Assembly (NCBI GenBank): GCA_016190375.1
Contig: JACPQR010000184.1
Span: 1 to 64,000, forward strand
Reading direction: 5' to 3'
DNA from: Deltaproteobacteria bacterium
GTDB lineage: Bacteria > Myxococcota_A > Polyangia > JACPQR01
DNA length: 64,000 nucleotides
Translations under genes and position numbers: made by a program
The notes under the pieces: generated by a model
Seen by the model: the letters and a program-made list of their open reading frames with translations, nothing else
Database searches by the model: none
Told to the model about the DNA's origin: nothing
In this document: one piece after another, positions 8,445 to 16,185 of the stretch
How the letters are laid out: every line of letters starts with the position of its first letter
Numbering within the stretch: the first letter of the stretch is position 1

Positions 8445-10934
8445 ATGACGATCGACGTTCCGAGCTGCATCCGACCCTTCGCGCTCCCTGGCGACCGGCG
8501 CCACTTCGAGAAGGACGTGCCCTTCACGCTCCGACACCTTCGGCTGGACGTGACGCTCGACTTCGAGTCGCGATCGGTCGCCGGCACGGTGCGGCTGACC
8601 CTCTTGCCCGTGACGAACGGCACGAGCGAGGTCCACCTCGACGCCCGCGAGATGAGGGTCACCGCGGTACGCGGCCGCGAGGGCGAGCCGCTGCGATTCA
8701 CCCACGCCAACGGCGGTCTTCGGGTCGCGCTGCCTGGACCCTTCGAGCGCGGCCGGCCGCAGGAGATCGAGGTCGCGTACCAGGCGACGCCGCGGCGAGG
8801 CCTGTACTTCGTCTCGCGGGACCAGGCCTGGACGCAGGGCGAGGCCGAGGACACGAGGTACTGGTTCCCGTGCCTCGACCTCCCGAGCGCCAAGTCCACG
8901 AGCGAGGTGCGAGTGACGGTGCCTTCGGGGTTGTTCGCGCTCTCGAACGGAGTGCTGGTCGAGGAGCACGAAGACCCGACCGCCGGTCGCAAGACCTTCC
9001 ACTGGCGACACGACGTCCCGCACCCGGCCTACCTCGTGTCGCTCGCGGTCGGCCCGTTCGCGGAGGTCGTCGACGATCGGAACGGCATCCAGATCCGCTA
9101 CTACGTCCCGGCGGACAGGGTCGGCGACGCGCGCCGAGCCTTCGGGCGCACGCCCGAGATGATCGAGCGGTTCTCGTCGCTACTGGGCGTCCCGTATCCC
9201 TACCCGAAGTACGCCCAGGTCGTGGTCGACGACTTCATCTTCGGCGGGATGGAGAACACCACGGCGACCACGATGCACCGGTTCGTCCTGCTGGACGAGC
9301 GCGCCGCCATCGACTTCACCGCCGACCACATCGTCGCGCACGAGCTCGCCCACCAGTGGTTCGGCGACCTGGTCACCTGCCGCGAATGGTCCGAGGGGTG
9401 GCTCAACGAGGGATTCGCCACCTTCTTCGAGAGCGTCGACCTCGAGCACCACGAGGGTCGCGAGGAGGCCGCGTTCTATCGGATGGCCGAGGTCACCCGC
9501 TTCATCGAGGAGGACTCGGGTCGCTATCGGCGTGCCATCGTGGAGCGCACGTACCGGGAGCCGATCGACCTGTTCGATCGCCATCTCTACGAGAAGGCCG
9601 GCGCGGTGCTCCACATGCTCCGCCGCAAGCTGGGCGAGGAGGGATTCTGGCGCTCCATCCAGCTCTACCTCGAGCGGCACCGGGGTGGAGCGGTCGAGAC
9701 GACCGACCTCGTCCGCGCCATCGAGGAGACCACCGGGCGCTCGATCCGCCGGTTCTTCGACCAGTGGGTCCACTCCGCCGGCTTTCCCGAGCTCGAGGCG
9801 ATCTACGCCTGGGACGGCGACGCCCGGCTCGCGCGCCTCACCATCCGCCAGAAGCGGACCGAGGGGACCAATCTGTTCCACCTCGAGCTCCCCGTCTTCT
9901 TCGGCAAGGGAAGCGCCAGGGAGTGTCGCGAGATCGTCGTCGCGGAGGAGCACGAGACCTTCGCCTTCGCGCTGCCGTTCGAGCCCGAGCGCGTCGTCAT
10001 CGATCCGTGGGAGGACGTCCTCGGGCGCATCAAGCTCGATCCGGGCCGGGAGATGCTCCTGACGCAGCTCCGCGAGGAGCCGGAGGCCCCGGCGCGGGCA
10101 CGAGCGGCCGAGGTCCTCGGCGCCGCTCATGGCGACCTCGAGGTCCTCGATGCGCTCGGCGCGTCCCTCGCGTCGGATCGCTTCTGGGCGGTCCAGGCCG
10201 CGGCTGCCACGGCCCTCGGCGAGACGCGCTCCGGCCGGGCGCTCGAGATCCTCGCCAGCCACACGTCCGTCGCGCACCCCAAGGCCCGGCGCGCGGTGGC
10301 GAAGGCGCTCGGCAACTTCAGGGACCCGGGCGCCGCGCGAGCGCTCCAGGCGATGCTCGAGAACGAACCGAGCTGGTTCGTCAACGCCGAGGCCCTGAGA
10401 TCACTGGGCAAGACCCGCGTCCCGGACGCTCTGGATACGCTCGTCCGCGCGCTCGACCAGGACTCCTACGAGGATCAGATCCGCGTCGGCGCGCTCGACG
10501 GCCTCGCGGAGAAGCGCGACGACCGAGCGATTCCGATCGCGATGGAGCGGACGGGCGCGGGTCACTACGCAACCGTCCGGTCGGCCGCGTGCCGGACCCT
10601 CGGCAAGCTCGGCGAGAACAAGAGCGAGGTCCGCGAGCAGCTCCAGCGAGTCCTGGACGACTCCGACCTGCGGGTGCGGATCGCCGCACTTCGAGCGCTG
10701 GGCGAGCTCGGCGACCCGAGGGCCCTCGGGGCCATCGACCGGGTCGTGGAGCGGGACCTCGATGGACGCGTGGTCCGCGTGGCCCGCGAGGTCGCGCGTG
10801 ACCTGGGAACGGGGCGGCGCTGGACGGACGAGCTGGGGGCGCTGCGCGACACCGTGGAGAAGACGAGGCAGGCAGCTCGCGCGCTCGAGGATCGCGTCGC
10901 CCTGCTCGAGGCACGATTGAAGAAGGAGGCTTGA
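8445..10934 (+). CDS. M1-family zinc aminopeptidase with C-terminal HEAT repeats
   Basis: An 829-residue protein. The N-terminal beta domain is followed by the exopeptidase motif GGMEN near residue 267, the zinc site HELAHQW near 299 and the third ligand Glu about 20 residues later (WLNEGFATFFE). These residues define gluzincin M1 aminopeptidases. Instead of the usual helical C-terminal domain, residues about 530-790 are HEAT/PBS-lyase-type repeats (recurring ALGxLGDPRA-like units), ending in a short coiled coil. No signal peptide is evident. ATG 8445 has GGAGG about 12 bases upstream and is preferred over an in-frame start at 8373. The stop is close to the next start, so the outer-membrane protein may be co-transcribed. 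Confidence 0.93.
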   Translation: MTIDVPSCIRPFALPGDRRHFEKDVPFTLRHLRLDVTLDFESRSVAGTVRLTLLPVTNGTSEVHLDAREMRVTAVRGREGEPLRFTHANGGLRVALPGPFERGRPQEIEVAYQATPRRGLYFVSRDQAWTQGEAEDTRYWFPCLDLPSAKSTSEVRVTVPSGLFALSNGVLVEEHEDPTAGRKTFHWRHDVPHPAYLVSLAVGPFAEVVDDRNGIQIRYYVPADRVGDARRAFGRTPEMIERFSSLLGVPYPYPKYAQVVVDDFIFGGMENTTATTMHRFVLLDERAAIDFTADHIVAHELAHQWFGDLVTCREWSEGWLNEGFATFFESVDLEHHEGREEAAFYRMAEVTRFIEEDSGRYRRAIVERTYREPIDLFDRHLYEKAGAVLHMLRRKLGEEGFWRSIQLYLERHRGGAVETTDLVRAIEETTGRSIRRFFDQWVHSAGFPELEAIYAWDGDARLARLTIRQKRTEGTNLFHLELPVFFGKGSARECREIVVAEEHETFAFALPFEPERVVIDPWEDVLGRIKLDPGREMLLTQLREEPEAPARARAAEVLGAAHGDLEVLDALGASLASDRFWAVQAAAATALGETRSGRALEILASHTSVAHPKARRAVAKALGNFRDPGAARALQAMLENEPSWFVNAEALRSLGKTRVPDALDTLVRALDQDSYEDQIRVGALDGLAEKRDDRAIPIAMERTGAGHYATVRSAACRTLGKLGENKSEVREQLQRVLDDSDLRVRIAALRALGELGDPRALGAIDRVVERDLDGRVVRVAREVARDLGTGRRWTDELGALRDTVEKTRQAARALEDRVALLEARLKKEA

Positions 10935-10939
10935 ACGCC

Positions 10940-11539
10940 ATGAGGTCCCTCGCGCTGTCACTGTCACTGTCATTGTCACTGTCACTGTCATTGTCGCTCC
11001 TGGCCTGGGACGCCTCTGCCCAGCCGCACACCGTCACCGGCAACCCGGCGACGAGCTACGTGCGCGACTCCGGGCCCCACTCGCGGCCGCTGGACTTCTC
11101 GGCGCTCGTCGGGACCCCCGGCGTGGGCCTCGTGGGCTTCGGCGGAGGCGTGCGAATCGCCTTCCCTCTGGTTCACGACGGCTTCATCGGCTCGCTCAAC
11201 AACTCGGTCAAGCTCGAGACCGGCGTCGAGTTCTATCACTGGAGCTTCCTCTCCTTCGCGTACCAGAGCATCGCCGTCCCGATCCAGATGAGGTGGGACT
11301 TCTACCTCGTGCCCGACTGGACGGTCTTCGCCGCGCTCGGCGTCGCCATCAACGTCTACAACTTCGACGAGGGCTTCTTCGGCGCCCCGGACGGCGTGGC
11401 CTTCTTCAGCTTCGGTGGCGGCGGCGTCATCACGAGCGCCCTGGGTGTCGGCGCGATGTGGAACATGAACGATTCGATGGCGCTCCGCCTCGACGCGTCG
11501 GCGAACCTCCTGGGCGTCGGGCTGACCTTCCGCCTGTGA
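10940..11539 (+). CDS. Outer-membrane beta-barrel-like protein with hexamer-repeat signal peptide
   Basis: About 199 residues from ATG 10940 (an upstream TTG at 10931 is less likely). The signal peptide is unusual: after MRSLA come seven Leu-Ser dipeptides encoded by a tandem hexamer, then a cleavage site at DASAQ. The mature part is rich in Gly, Phe and alternating hydrophobic residues and ends with Phe-Arg-Leu, as expected of a small outer-membrane barrel. An AGGAGG motif overlaps the end of the aminopeptidase gene and probably drives coupled translation. The function is unknown. Confidence 0.8.
   Translation: MRSLALSLSLSLSLSLSLSLLAWDASAQPHTVTGNPATSYVRDSGPHSRPLDFSALVGTPGVGLVGFGGGVRIAFPLVHDGFIGSLNNSVKLETGVEFYHWSFLSFAYQSIAVPIQMRWDFYLVPDWTVFAALGVAINVYNFDEGFFGAPDGVAFFSFGGGGVITSALGVGAMWNMNDSMALRLDASANLLGVGLTFRL
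10955..10996 (+). repeat. Tandem hexamer (CTGTCA)n inside a signal peptide
   Basis: Seven consecutive 6-base units are present: CTGTCA three times, TTGTCA, CTGTCA twice, TTGTCG. The period of six keeps the reading frame and each unit encodes Leu-Ser, building the hydrophobic core of the signal peptide of the 10940-11539 protein. Unit gain or loss by slippage would change h-region length without a frameshift. Confidence 0.95.
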
Positions 11540-11617
11540 CCTGGCAGGGGATGCGGGCCACCCCGATCCCGTACACAATCGTCAGGGGAGCTGTAAGGAA
11601 CGGCCCCCCCGACGGTC

Positions 11618-13483
11618 ATGGAAGCGCAAATGGCGGAGCTTGGTCCGGAGGTCTTGCCCGACGAGGTCGCGGAGCGGGCAAGACTGGGTGATCGTCGAGC
11701 ATTTGCGGAGCTTTACCAGCGGTTCTGGCCGCGGATCTATCGCCACACCTACCGGATGGTGGGCGGCGACGCCGAGCGCGGGCGCGATCTCGCTCAGGAG
11801 GCATTCACCAGGGCCTTCGCGGCGATCGCGCAGACCCCCCCCGGTCTCCGGTTCAGGCCGTGGATCTACCGCATCGCGACCAACCTCTGCCTGAACGACC
11901 TGGAGAAGCGCCGGCCGACACTGGTCCTGCAGGACCTCCCGGACTCGGACCTCGATCCCCCGGATGCCCGGGGCCTCAGGCGCGACGAGCGCCGAAAGGT
12001 CTGGCGAATCCTCGCGGCCCTTCCGGATCGCGCGCGTCAGGTCCTCGTCCTGCGCGAGCTCGACGAGCTCGACTTCGGCGAGATCGCCCTCATCCTCGGT
12101 ACCACCGTCGGCAACGTCCAGGTGATGCTCCACCGGGCCAGGCGCCGCTTCGCGCAGGCCCACGGCGCGAGCATCTCGAGCGACCGCGAGCCCGAGAGCC
12201 TCGCCTGCCGCGAGTTCGAGGATCTGGTCCGGCGCTACGTCGAGGAAGACCTCGACGGTTCCGCCCGCGTGCAGCTACGCGAGCACCTGGAGCTCTGCGC
12301 CGGCTGCGGGGCGGAACGCGCGGCCCAGAGGTCAGCGAGAGCGCTCTTCGCGATGCTCCCGATCATTCCGGTTCCGAAGGCGCCCGCGGGAGTCGTCCTT
12401 GGCTCGGGCGGCGCCGGCTCGGCCATCGGCTCGCAGGGCGCGCTGGGCATCGCGGGATCGACGGCGAACGCGGCCGGCTGGGCCGCGATCGGGGGCAAGC
12501 TCGCCCTCGCGGCCGGCCTCACTGCGGTTGCGGCGGTGGGCGTAGTGCTCGGGCCGCGGCTCTGGATCTCACCACCGAGACCCGCCGGAGCGCAGCACGG
12601 GGTGGCCGCGCGCGGCGAGCCGCGCCCCGCGGGCGCTGCCCCGACGGCCCAGGTACCCGCGCCGACCTCCGAGGTGCCCGCTCCTCCTCCGGCCGCTGTT
12701 GCGCCATCGCCCCGCCGCGCACGAGCGCCTCGCGCGAAGGGCCCGCCGCGTTCGGAAGGGCAGTCCTCCGTCTTCGGCCAGGTCCTCTTCGGAAGAGCCG
12801 CGTCGGCGGTCGGGCCAGGAAGGCGGCCCGGCTCGCGCCTCCTGGGCGGCGAGGTGCTGCGGACTCCAGGCTTCCTCGCGCTCCGCCTCGGGGACAAGAA
12901 CGTCCTGCGCGCCGAGCCAGGGACGAAGCTGCGCGTCGCGACGGAGCGGAACCGGCCCACCGTCCACCTGGAATCGGGCGAGATCTGGGTGCGGCGAAGC
13001 ACGCAGGACCTGCACGTCGTCGCCGGCGGACGGTTCGAGGTCGATCCGCAAGGCGGCTCCGCGCGAGTCCGGACCGCCGCCGGCCGCACGACCATCGAGG
13101 CGCTCTCGAACGGCGTCCTCGCGCGGATCGCCCAATCCAGCCCGATCCTGATCCTCCAGCGCGCTCAGGCCGTCTCGAGCGACGGGCCGTCCGGGCCAGA
13201 GCCGCTCCCGCCCCCGCCTGCCGGTCTGCGCCCGACGACGTTCGACGGCACGGGCGCGCCCCTGTTGGCCTGGGACCCTTCCCCCGGTGCGCGCTCCTAC
13301 CGCTTCGAGATCGCCCGGAGCCCCGAGTTCCTCGACGTGGAGTCGGCCGTCTCGACCGCCCAGACGCAGATCCAGCCAGTCGTCCCCATCGGCCGCCACT
13401 ACTGGCGAGTCCTGGCCGAGGACGAGCGCGGCCTGCGCTCCGAGAGCTCCCGGATCTACAGCTTCTTCACCGAGCAGCCGTGA
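11618..13483 (+). CDS. ECF sigma factor fused to zinc-finger anti-sigma, TM, FecR-like and Fn3-like domains
   Basis: One 621-residue polypeptide combines modules that are normally separate. Residues about 15-98 are sigma region 2 and 120-180 sigma region 4, so it should bind RNA polymerase and promoters. Residues 197-235 form an anti-sigma zinc-binding domain with the H223-x3-C227-x2-C230 motif. A membrane helix spans about 291-312, a Pro/Ala linker follows, then a FecR-like domain (about 405-510) and a fibronectin-type fold (about 540-618). Predicted topology puts sigma in the cytoplasm and FecR outside the inner membrane. A sigma covalently tethered to its inhibitor would need proteolysis or a conformational switch for release. 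ATG 11618 is used; an in-frame ATG at 11630 is possible. Confidence 0.9.
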   Translation: MEAQMAELGPEVLPDEVAERARLGDRRAFAELYQRFWPRIYRHTYRMVGGDAERGRDLAQEAFTRAFAAIAQTPPGLRFRPWIYRIATNLCLNDLEKRRPTLVLQDLPDSDLDPPDARGLRRDERRKVWRILAALPDRARQVLVLRELDELDFGEIALILGTTVGNVQVMLHRARRRFAQAHGASISSDREPESLACREFEDLVRRYVEEDLDGSARVQLREHLELCAGCGAERAAQRSARALFAMLPIIPVPKAPAGVVLGSGGAGSAIGSQGALGIAGSTANAAGWAAIGGKLALAAGLTAVAAVGVVLGPRLWISPPRPAGAQHGVAARGEPRPAGAAPTAQVPAPTSEVPAPPPAAVAPSPRRARAPRAKGPPRSEGQSSVFGQVLFGRAASAVGPGRRPGSRLLGGEVLRTPGFLALRLGDKNVLRAEPGTKLRVATERNRPTVHLESGEIWVRRSTQDLHVVAGGRFEVDPQGGSARVRTAAGRTTIEALSNGVLARIAQSSPILILQRAQAVSSDGPSGPEPLPPPPAGLRPTTFDGTGAPLLAWDPSPGARSYRFEIARSPEFLDVESAVSTAQTQIQPVVPIGRHYWRVLAEDERGLRSESSRIYSFFTEQP

Positions 13484-13537
13484 AGGGCTTGCCGTGTCGC
13501 CTTTGGACGCGCCGGCGCGCGCGAGCGCCGGGTGCGT

Positions 13538-13566
13538 TTGACCGCGCCTGCACTGCTTGGTAGCTT
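13538..13566 (+). promoter_or_regulatory. Candidate sigma70-type promoter of hicBA, leaderless
   Basis: TTGACC (13538-13543), a 17-base spacer and TAGCTT (13561-13566). The expected start of transcription is near 13573, only about three bases before the hicB ATG at 13576. There is no Shine-Dalgarno sequence, consistent with a leaderless mRNA. Confidence 0.45.
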
Positions 13567-13575
13567 GGCAATTGG

Positions 13576-13836
13576 ATGGCAACCGAGCGAAAGGCGAAGA
13601 TTCTCTCGTACACGGTCCTCTTCGAGCCCCTCCCGGAAGGTGGCTACAACGTCGTCGTGCCCGCCATTCCGGAGATCTGTACCTTTGGAAGGACCTTCGC
13701 CGAAGCTCGGCGCATGGGGGCGGACGCCCTCCGGTGCTACGTCGAGAGCGTCGAGAAGGCGCGCCTGGAGCTGCCGCGTGACATCAGGCGCTCTCCCCGG
13801 ATCGAACGCCTCGAGGTGAAGCGCCGATCGGCATGA
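13576..13836 (+). CDS. hicB: HicB-family antitoxin
   Basis: An 86-residue protein with the HicB partial RNase-H-like fold: an N-terminal strand pair (SYTVLFEPLPEGGYNVVVPAIPEICTFG is too long to be chance resemblance; key residues are the GGY and the VPAIPE turn), then the helix with FAEARRMGADAL. It should bind and neutralise the HicA toxin encoded next. The expected C-terminal DNA-binding domain is short or absent. Its stop overlaps the hicA start (ATGA at 13833-13836), so synthesis is coupled. The upstream promoter suggests a leaderless transcript. Confidence 0.88.
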   Translation: MATERKAKILSYTVLFEPLPEGGYNVVVPAIPEICTFGRTFAEARRMGADALRCYVESVEKARLELPRDIRRSPRIERLEVKRRSA

Positions 13837-14213
13837 CGAAGCCACCAGTTGTGAAGGCACGAGAGGTCGTTGCGGCGCTGCGGCGAGCGGACTTCGCGGT
13901 CCACCACCAGACGGGAAGCCACGTGAGGCTCCGCCATCGCGACGGCCGGCGCGTCACCGTGCCGATGCACGGTGGCGACGTCCCGCTGGGAACGCTCCGC
14001 CGGATCGCCGAACGGGCTGGAATCATGCCCATCCGGTTGCTTGCCAGACGCGGGCCCAACAGGCGACAGGCGACAGGCAACTGGCAGCCGCCGGACGCAC
14101 GCGCTGCTCATCCGGGTCCGGAATTGCCCGTCGCCGGCTGCCTGTCGCCTGTTCAATCCCTGCCCGTCCGGATCCCGGCTTGGCAAGAAACCGGATGGGC
14201 ATGGCTGGAATGA
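13833..14213 (+). CDS. hicA: HicA-family toxin with repeat-derived C-terminal extension
   Basis: The first 65 residues are a HicA mRNA interferase: an N-terminal helix, then GSHVRLRH with the catalytic histidine, and VTVPMHGGDVPLGTLRRI. HicA proteins normally stop soon after this helix (60-80 residues). Here the frame continues to 126 residues because from residue about 64 (IMPIRLL) it is encoded by the palindromic repeat at 14022-14205. The tail is rich in Arg, Gln and Pro and is unlikely to be structured. The toxin could still be active, or the extension could disturb it. Paired with hicB by a 4-base overlap. Confidence 0.85.
   Translation: MTKPPVVKAREVVAALRRADFAVHHQTGSHVRLRHRDGRRVTVPMHGGDVPLGTLRRIAERAGIMPIRLLARRGPNRRQATGNWQPPDARAAHPGPELPVAGCLSPVQSLPVRIPAWQETGWAWLE
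14022..14205. repeat. REPIN-like inverted repeat pair over the hicA 3' end
   Basis: Two facing copies of the dispersed repeat seen at 1-78. The outer arms at 14024-14046 and 14181-14203 are 23 bases long with one mismatch and end in AACCGGATGGGCATG or its complement. Inside them are GCCTGTC heptamers and a less conserved core. The left copy matches 1-78 over about 70 bases almost perfectly. The layout (two repeats in inverted orientation, short spacer, next to a gene end) is that of a REPIN. No transposase for it is in the window. Confidence 0.8.
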
Positions 14214-14280
14214 CGGTGGACCAGCTCAGAGACCTCCTGCCGGCTCGTCCCCTCTGGCCCCAGGTCCCTCTCTGGTGCTC

Positions 14281-16113
14281 TCAACGAGCGGGGAGGGGCA
14301 TCCGCGCTCGTACGATCGCGAGCGTCTCCTCGAGGAGCTGTCGTGCGCGCTTCTCGAGGTCGGCGACGGTGGCGCGCATCTGATCGACGTAGGCGGCGTC
14401 CTCGAGGCCGCCGAGGTTGATCAGCACGTTGAGGATGCCGCCCATCACGCCCGTGAAGGCGGCGAGGGCTCCGACTCCCGCGTCGCTCACCGAGCTGGCG
14501 TTGCCGGTTCGGCCGACGAGAAGCGCTGCCTCCATCGCGCGCAGGCTCCGCCGCGCGGTCTCGAGCGGGACGCCGATCACGGCCTCGAGCTCCCGGTCCA
14601 TCGCCGCCTTGCGCGCGGCTCGCTCTTCGACGGTGCCCTTCGGGAGACGCATCGCGCTCATGTAGCCGGAGAAGGCATTCGCGTCGGCGTCGACGGCTTC
14701 GAGCAGCCCATCCTTCAGCGCCTGGGCCTCCTCGGCGACCTGACGAAACTGGCCGAGCTCGTCCTTCGCCTTCCCGGCCGTCAGGTTCGCGACCATCGAC
14801 GCCAGGGCGGCGCCCAGCGCGCCGGCGAGCGCGGCCACGGACCCACCGCCCGGCGCCGGCGACTCGCGCGAGACCTCGTGCACGAGGTCGTCGGTCTTCT
14901 TCTGGACGAGGGCTCCGGGATCGGCCTTCGGATAGCCCAGGACCTTCTCGCGGATGTCGAAGGCCTGGACGTCGGCGAGTCCCATGGACTGCACCGCCGT
15001 CGCGAGGACGTCGTCCAGCGGGATGCCGGTCGAGCGTCCCTGCTTGCGAAGGTAGTGGCGGCCGGCCTCGACCATGGCGGGGAGCGGCACCAGGCCCACG
15101 ATCTCGCTGCCCGTCACGACCAGGCCGCGCTCCGCCGCGAGCTCTCGCGCCTTGTCGAGGACCACGTGCGGCGGCGTCACGCGGTAGTCCGTCAGGTTGA
15201 TCGAGATCTGGACACGGTCGTACTGCGGCACCTCCCACCCGATGGCGCGGCAGTGGTGGAAGAGACCCGGCTTGAGCGCGGAGGCGCCGATGAGGTTGCC
15301 CGGATCCTGGTCGTGCAGGCGGCACAGCTCCGCCAGGTCGTACTCGTGGGCGCCTTTCGTGTGGGCGAAGAGCTCGGCCGCGGTCTTCGCCTGGAGGTCG
15401 CACGAGCCGCAGAGGAATCGTCCCTCGGAGTGCTTGAGGACCTCGCCCCGGTAGTAGAAGGGCCTCGTCTCGCCGCGCCGCGCGGAGCGCCCCTTCTCGC
15501 GGAGCTCGAACGCGATGTCCGTCGCGTGGTCCTTGCAGCGCGAGTTGAGGTCGATGTTGTAGGCGATCAGGAACTCGCGGGCGCCGATCACGGTCGCGCC
15601 GGCGCGGGCGTTGAAGGTGGTCGGGCCGAAGTCGGGCCTCCACTGGGGGTCGGCCAGCTTCTCCGCGAGCCCCTCGTACTCGCCTCGGCGGATGTTCGCG
15701 AGGCTCCGGCGCTCCGGCCGCGTCGCGGCGTTCTCGTACAGGTAGACGGGGATGCCGAGCTGGTCGCCGACCCGCTGGCCGAGCTCCCGCGCGAGGCGCG
15801 CGCAGTCCTCCATCGTGACGTCGCTCACCGGCACGAAGGGGCACACGTCGGTCGCGCCCATCCGCGGGTGCGCGCCCGAGTGCTTGCTCATGTCGATGAC
15901 CTCGGCGGCCCTCGCGATGGCGCGGAACGCCGCCTCCTTCGCCGCCTCGGGGCTCCCCACGAACGTGACGACCACCCGGTTCGTGTCGGCGCCGGGATCG
16001 ACGTCCTTCAGCTCCGCGCCCTCCACCGACTCGATCGCGTCGGTGATCTGCTTGATGACGTTCCTGTCGCGTCCCTCCGAGAAGTTCGGGACGCACTCCA
16101 CGAGCTTGGCCAT
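14281..16113 (-). CDS. Bifunctional glutamate formimidoyltransferase / formimidoyl-THF cyclodeaminase with zinc-finger-like insert
   Basis: A 610-residue fusion. Residues 1-200 and about 275-375 form the formiminotransferase (CVPNFSEGRD start, KHSGAHPRMGATDVCPFVP, GATVIGAREFLIAYN). Residues about 400-605 are the cyclodeaminase (SPAPGGGSVAALAGALGAALASM). It moves the formimino group of histidine breakdown to tetrahydrofolate and releases ammonia. Between the halves of the transferase, residues about 200-270 hold an insertion with C235-x2-C238-x12-H251-x4-H256, the spacing of a classical C2H2 zinc finger, followed by an Asp/Leu-rich stretch. Common bacterial formiminotransferases do not, to my knowledge, have this. 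No hut genes are nearby, so the enzyme appears as a stand-alone gene divergent from the TonB receptor. Confidence 0.92.
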   Translation of the reverse strand: MAKLVECVPNFSEGRDRNVIKQITDAIESVEGAELKDVDPGADTNRVVVTFVGSPEAAKEAAFRAIARAAEVIDMSKHSGAHPRMGATDVCPFVPVSDVTMEDCARLARELGQRVGDQLGIPVYLYENAATRPERRSLANIRRGEYEGLAEKLADPQWRPDFGPTTFNARAGATVIGAREFLIAYNIDLNSRCKDHATDIAFELREKGRSARRGETRPFYYRGEVLKHSEGRFLCGSCDLQAKTAAELFAHTKGAHEYDLAELCRLHDQDPGNLIGASALKPGLFHHCRAIGWEVPQYDRVQISINLTDYRVTPPHVVLDKARELAAERGLVVTGSEIVGLVPLPAMVEAGRHYLRKQGRSTGIPLDDVLATAVQSMGLADVQAFDIREKVLGYPKADPGALVQKKTDDLVHEVSRESPAPGGGSVAALAGALGAALASMVANLTAGKAKDELGQFRQVAEEAQALKDGLLEAVDADANAFSGYMSAMRLPKGTVEERAARKAAMDRELEAVIGVPLETARRSLRAMEAALLVGRTGNASSVSDAGVGALAAFTGVMGGILNVLINLGGLEDAAYVDQMRATVADLEKRARQLLEETLAIVRARMPLPAR

Positions 16114-16185
16114 GACCCGGCGGAGGGTAGCACTCCGGTGTCAGATGCGCGCCGGATGCGTAGCGTGTAGCATGCCCGCCAGAGC

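Noticed and set aside
14151..14160. GTTCAATCCC as a tRNA T-arm
   Set aside because: No cloverleaf, acceptor stem or anticodon arm around it; it is part of the dispersed repeat.
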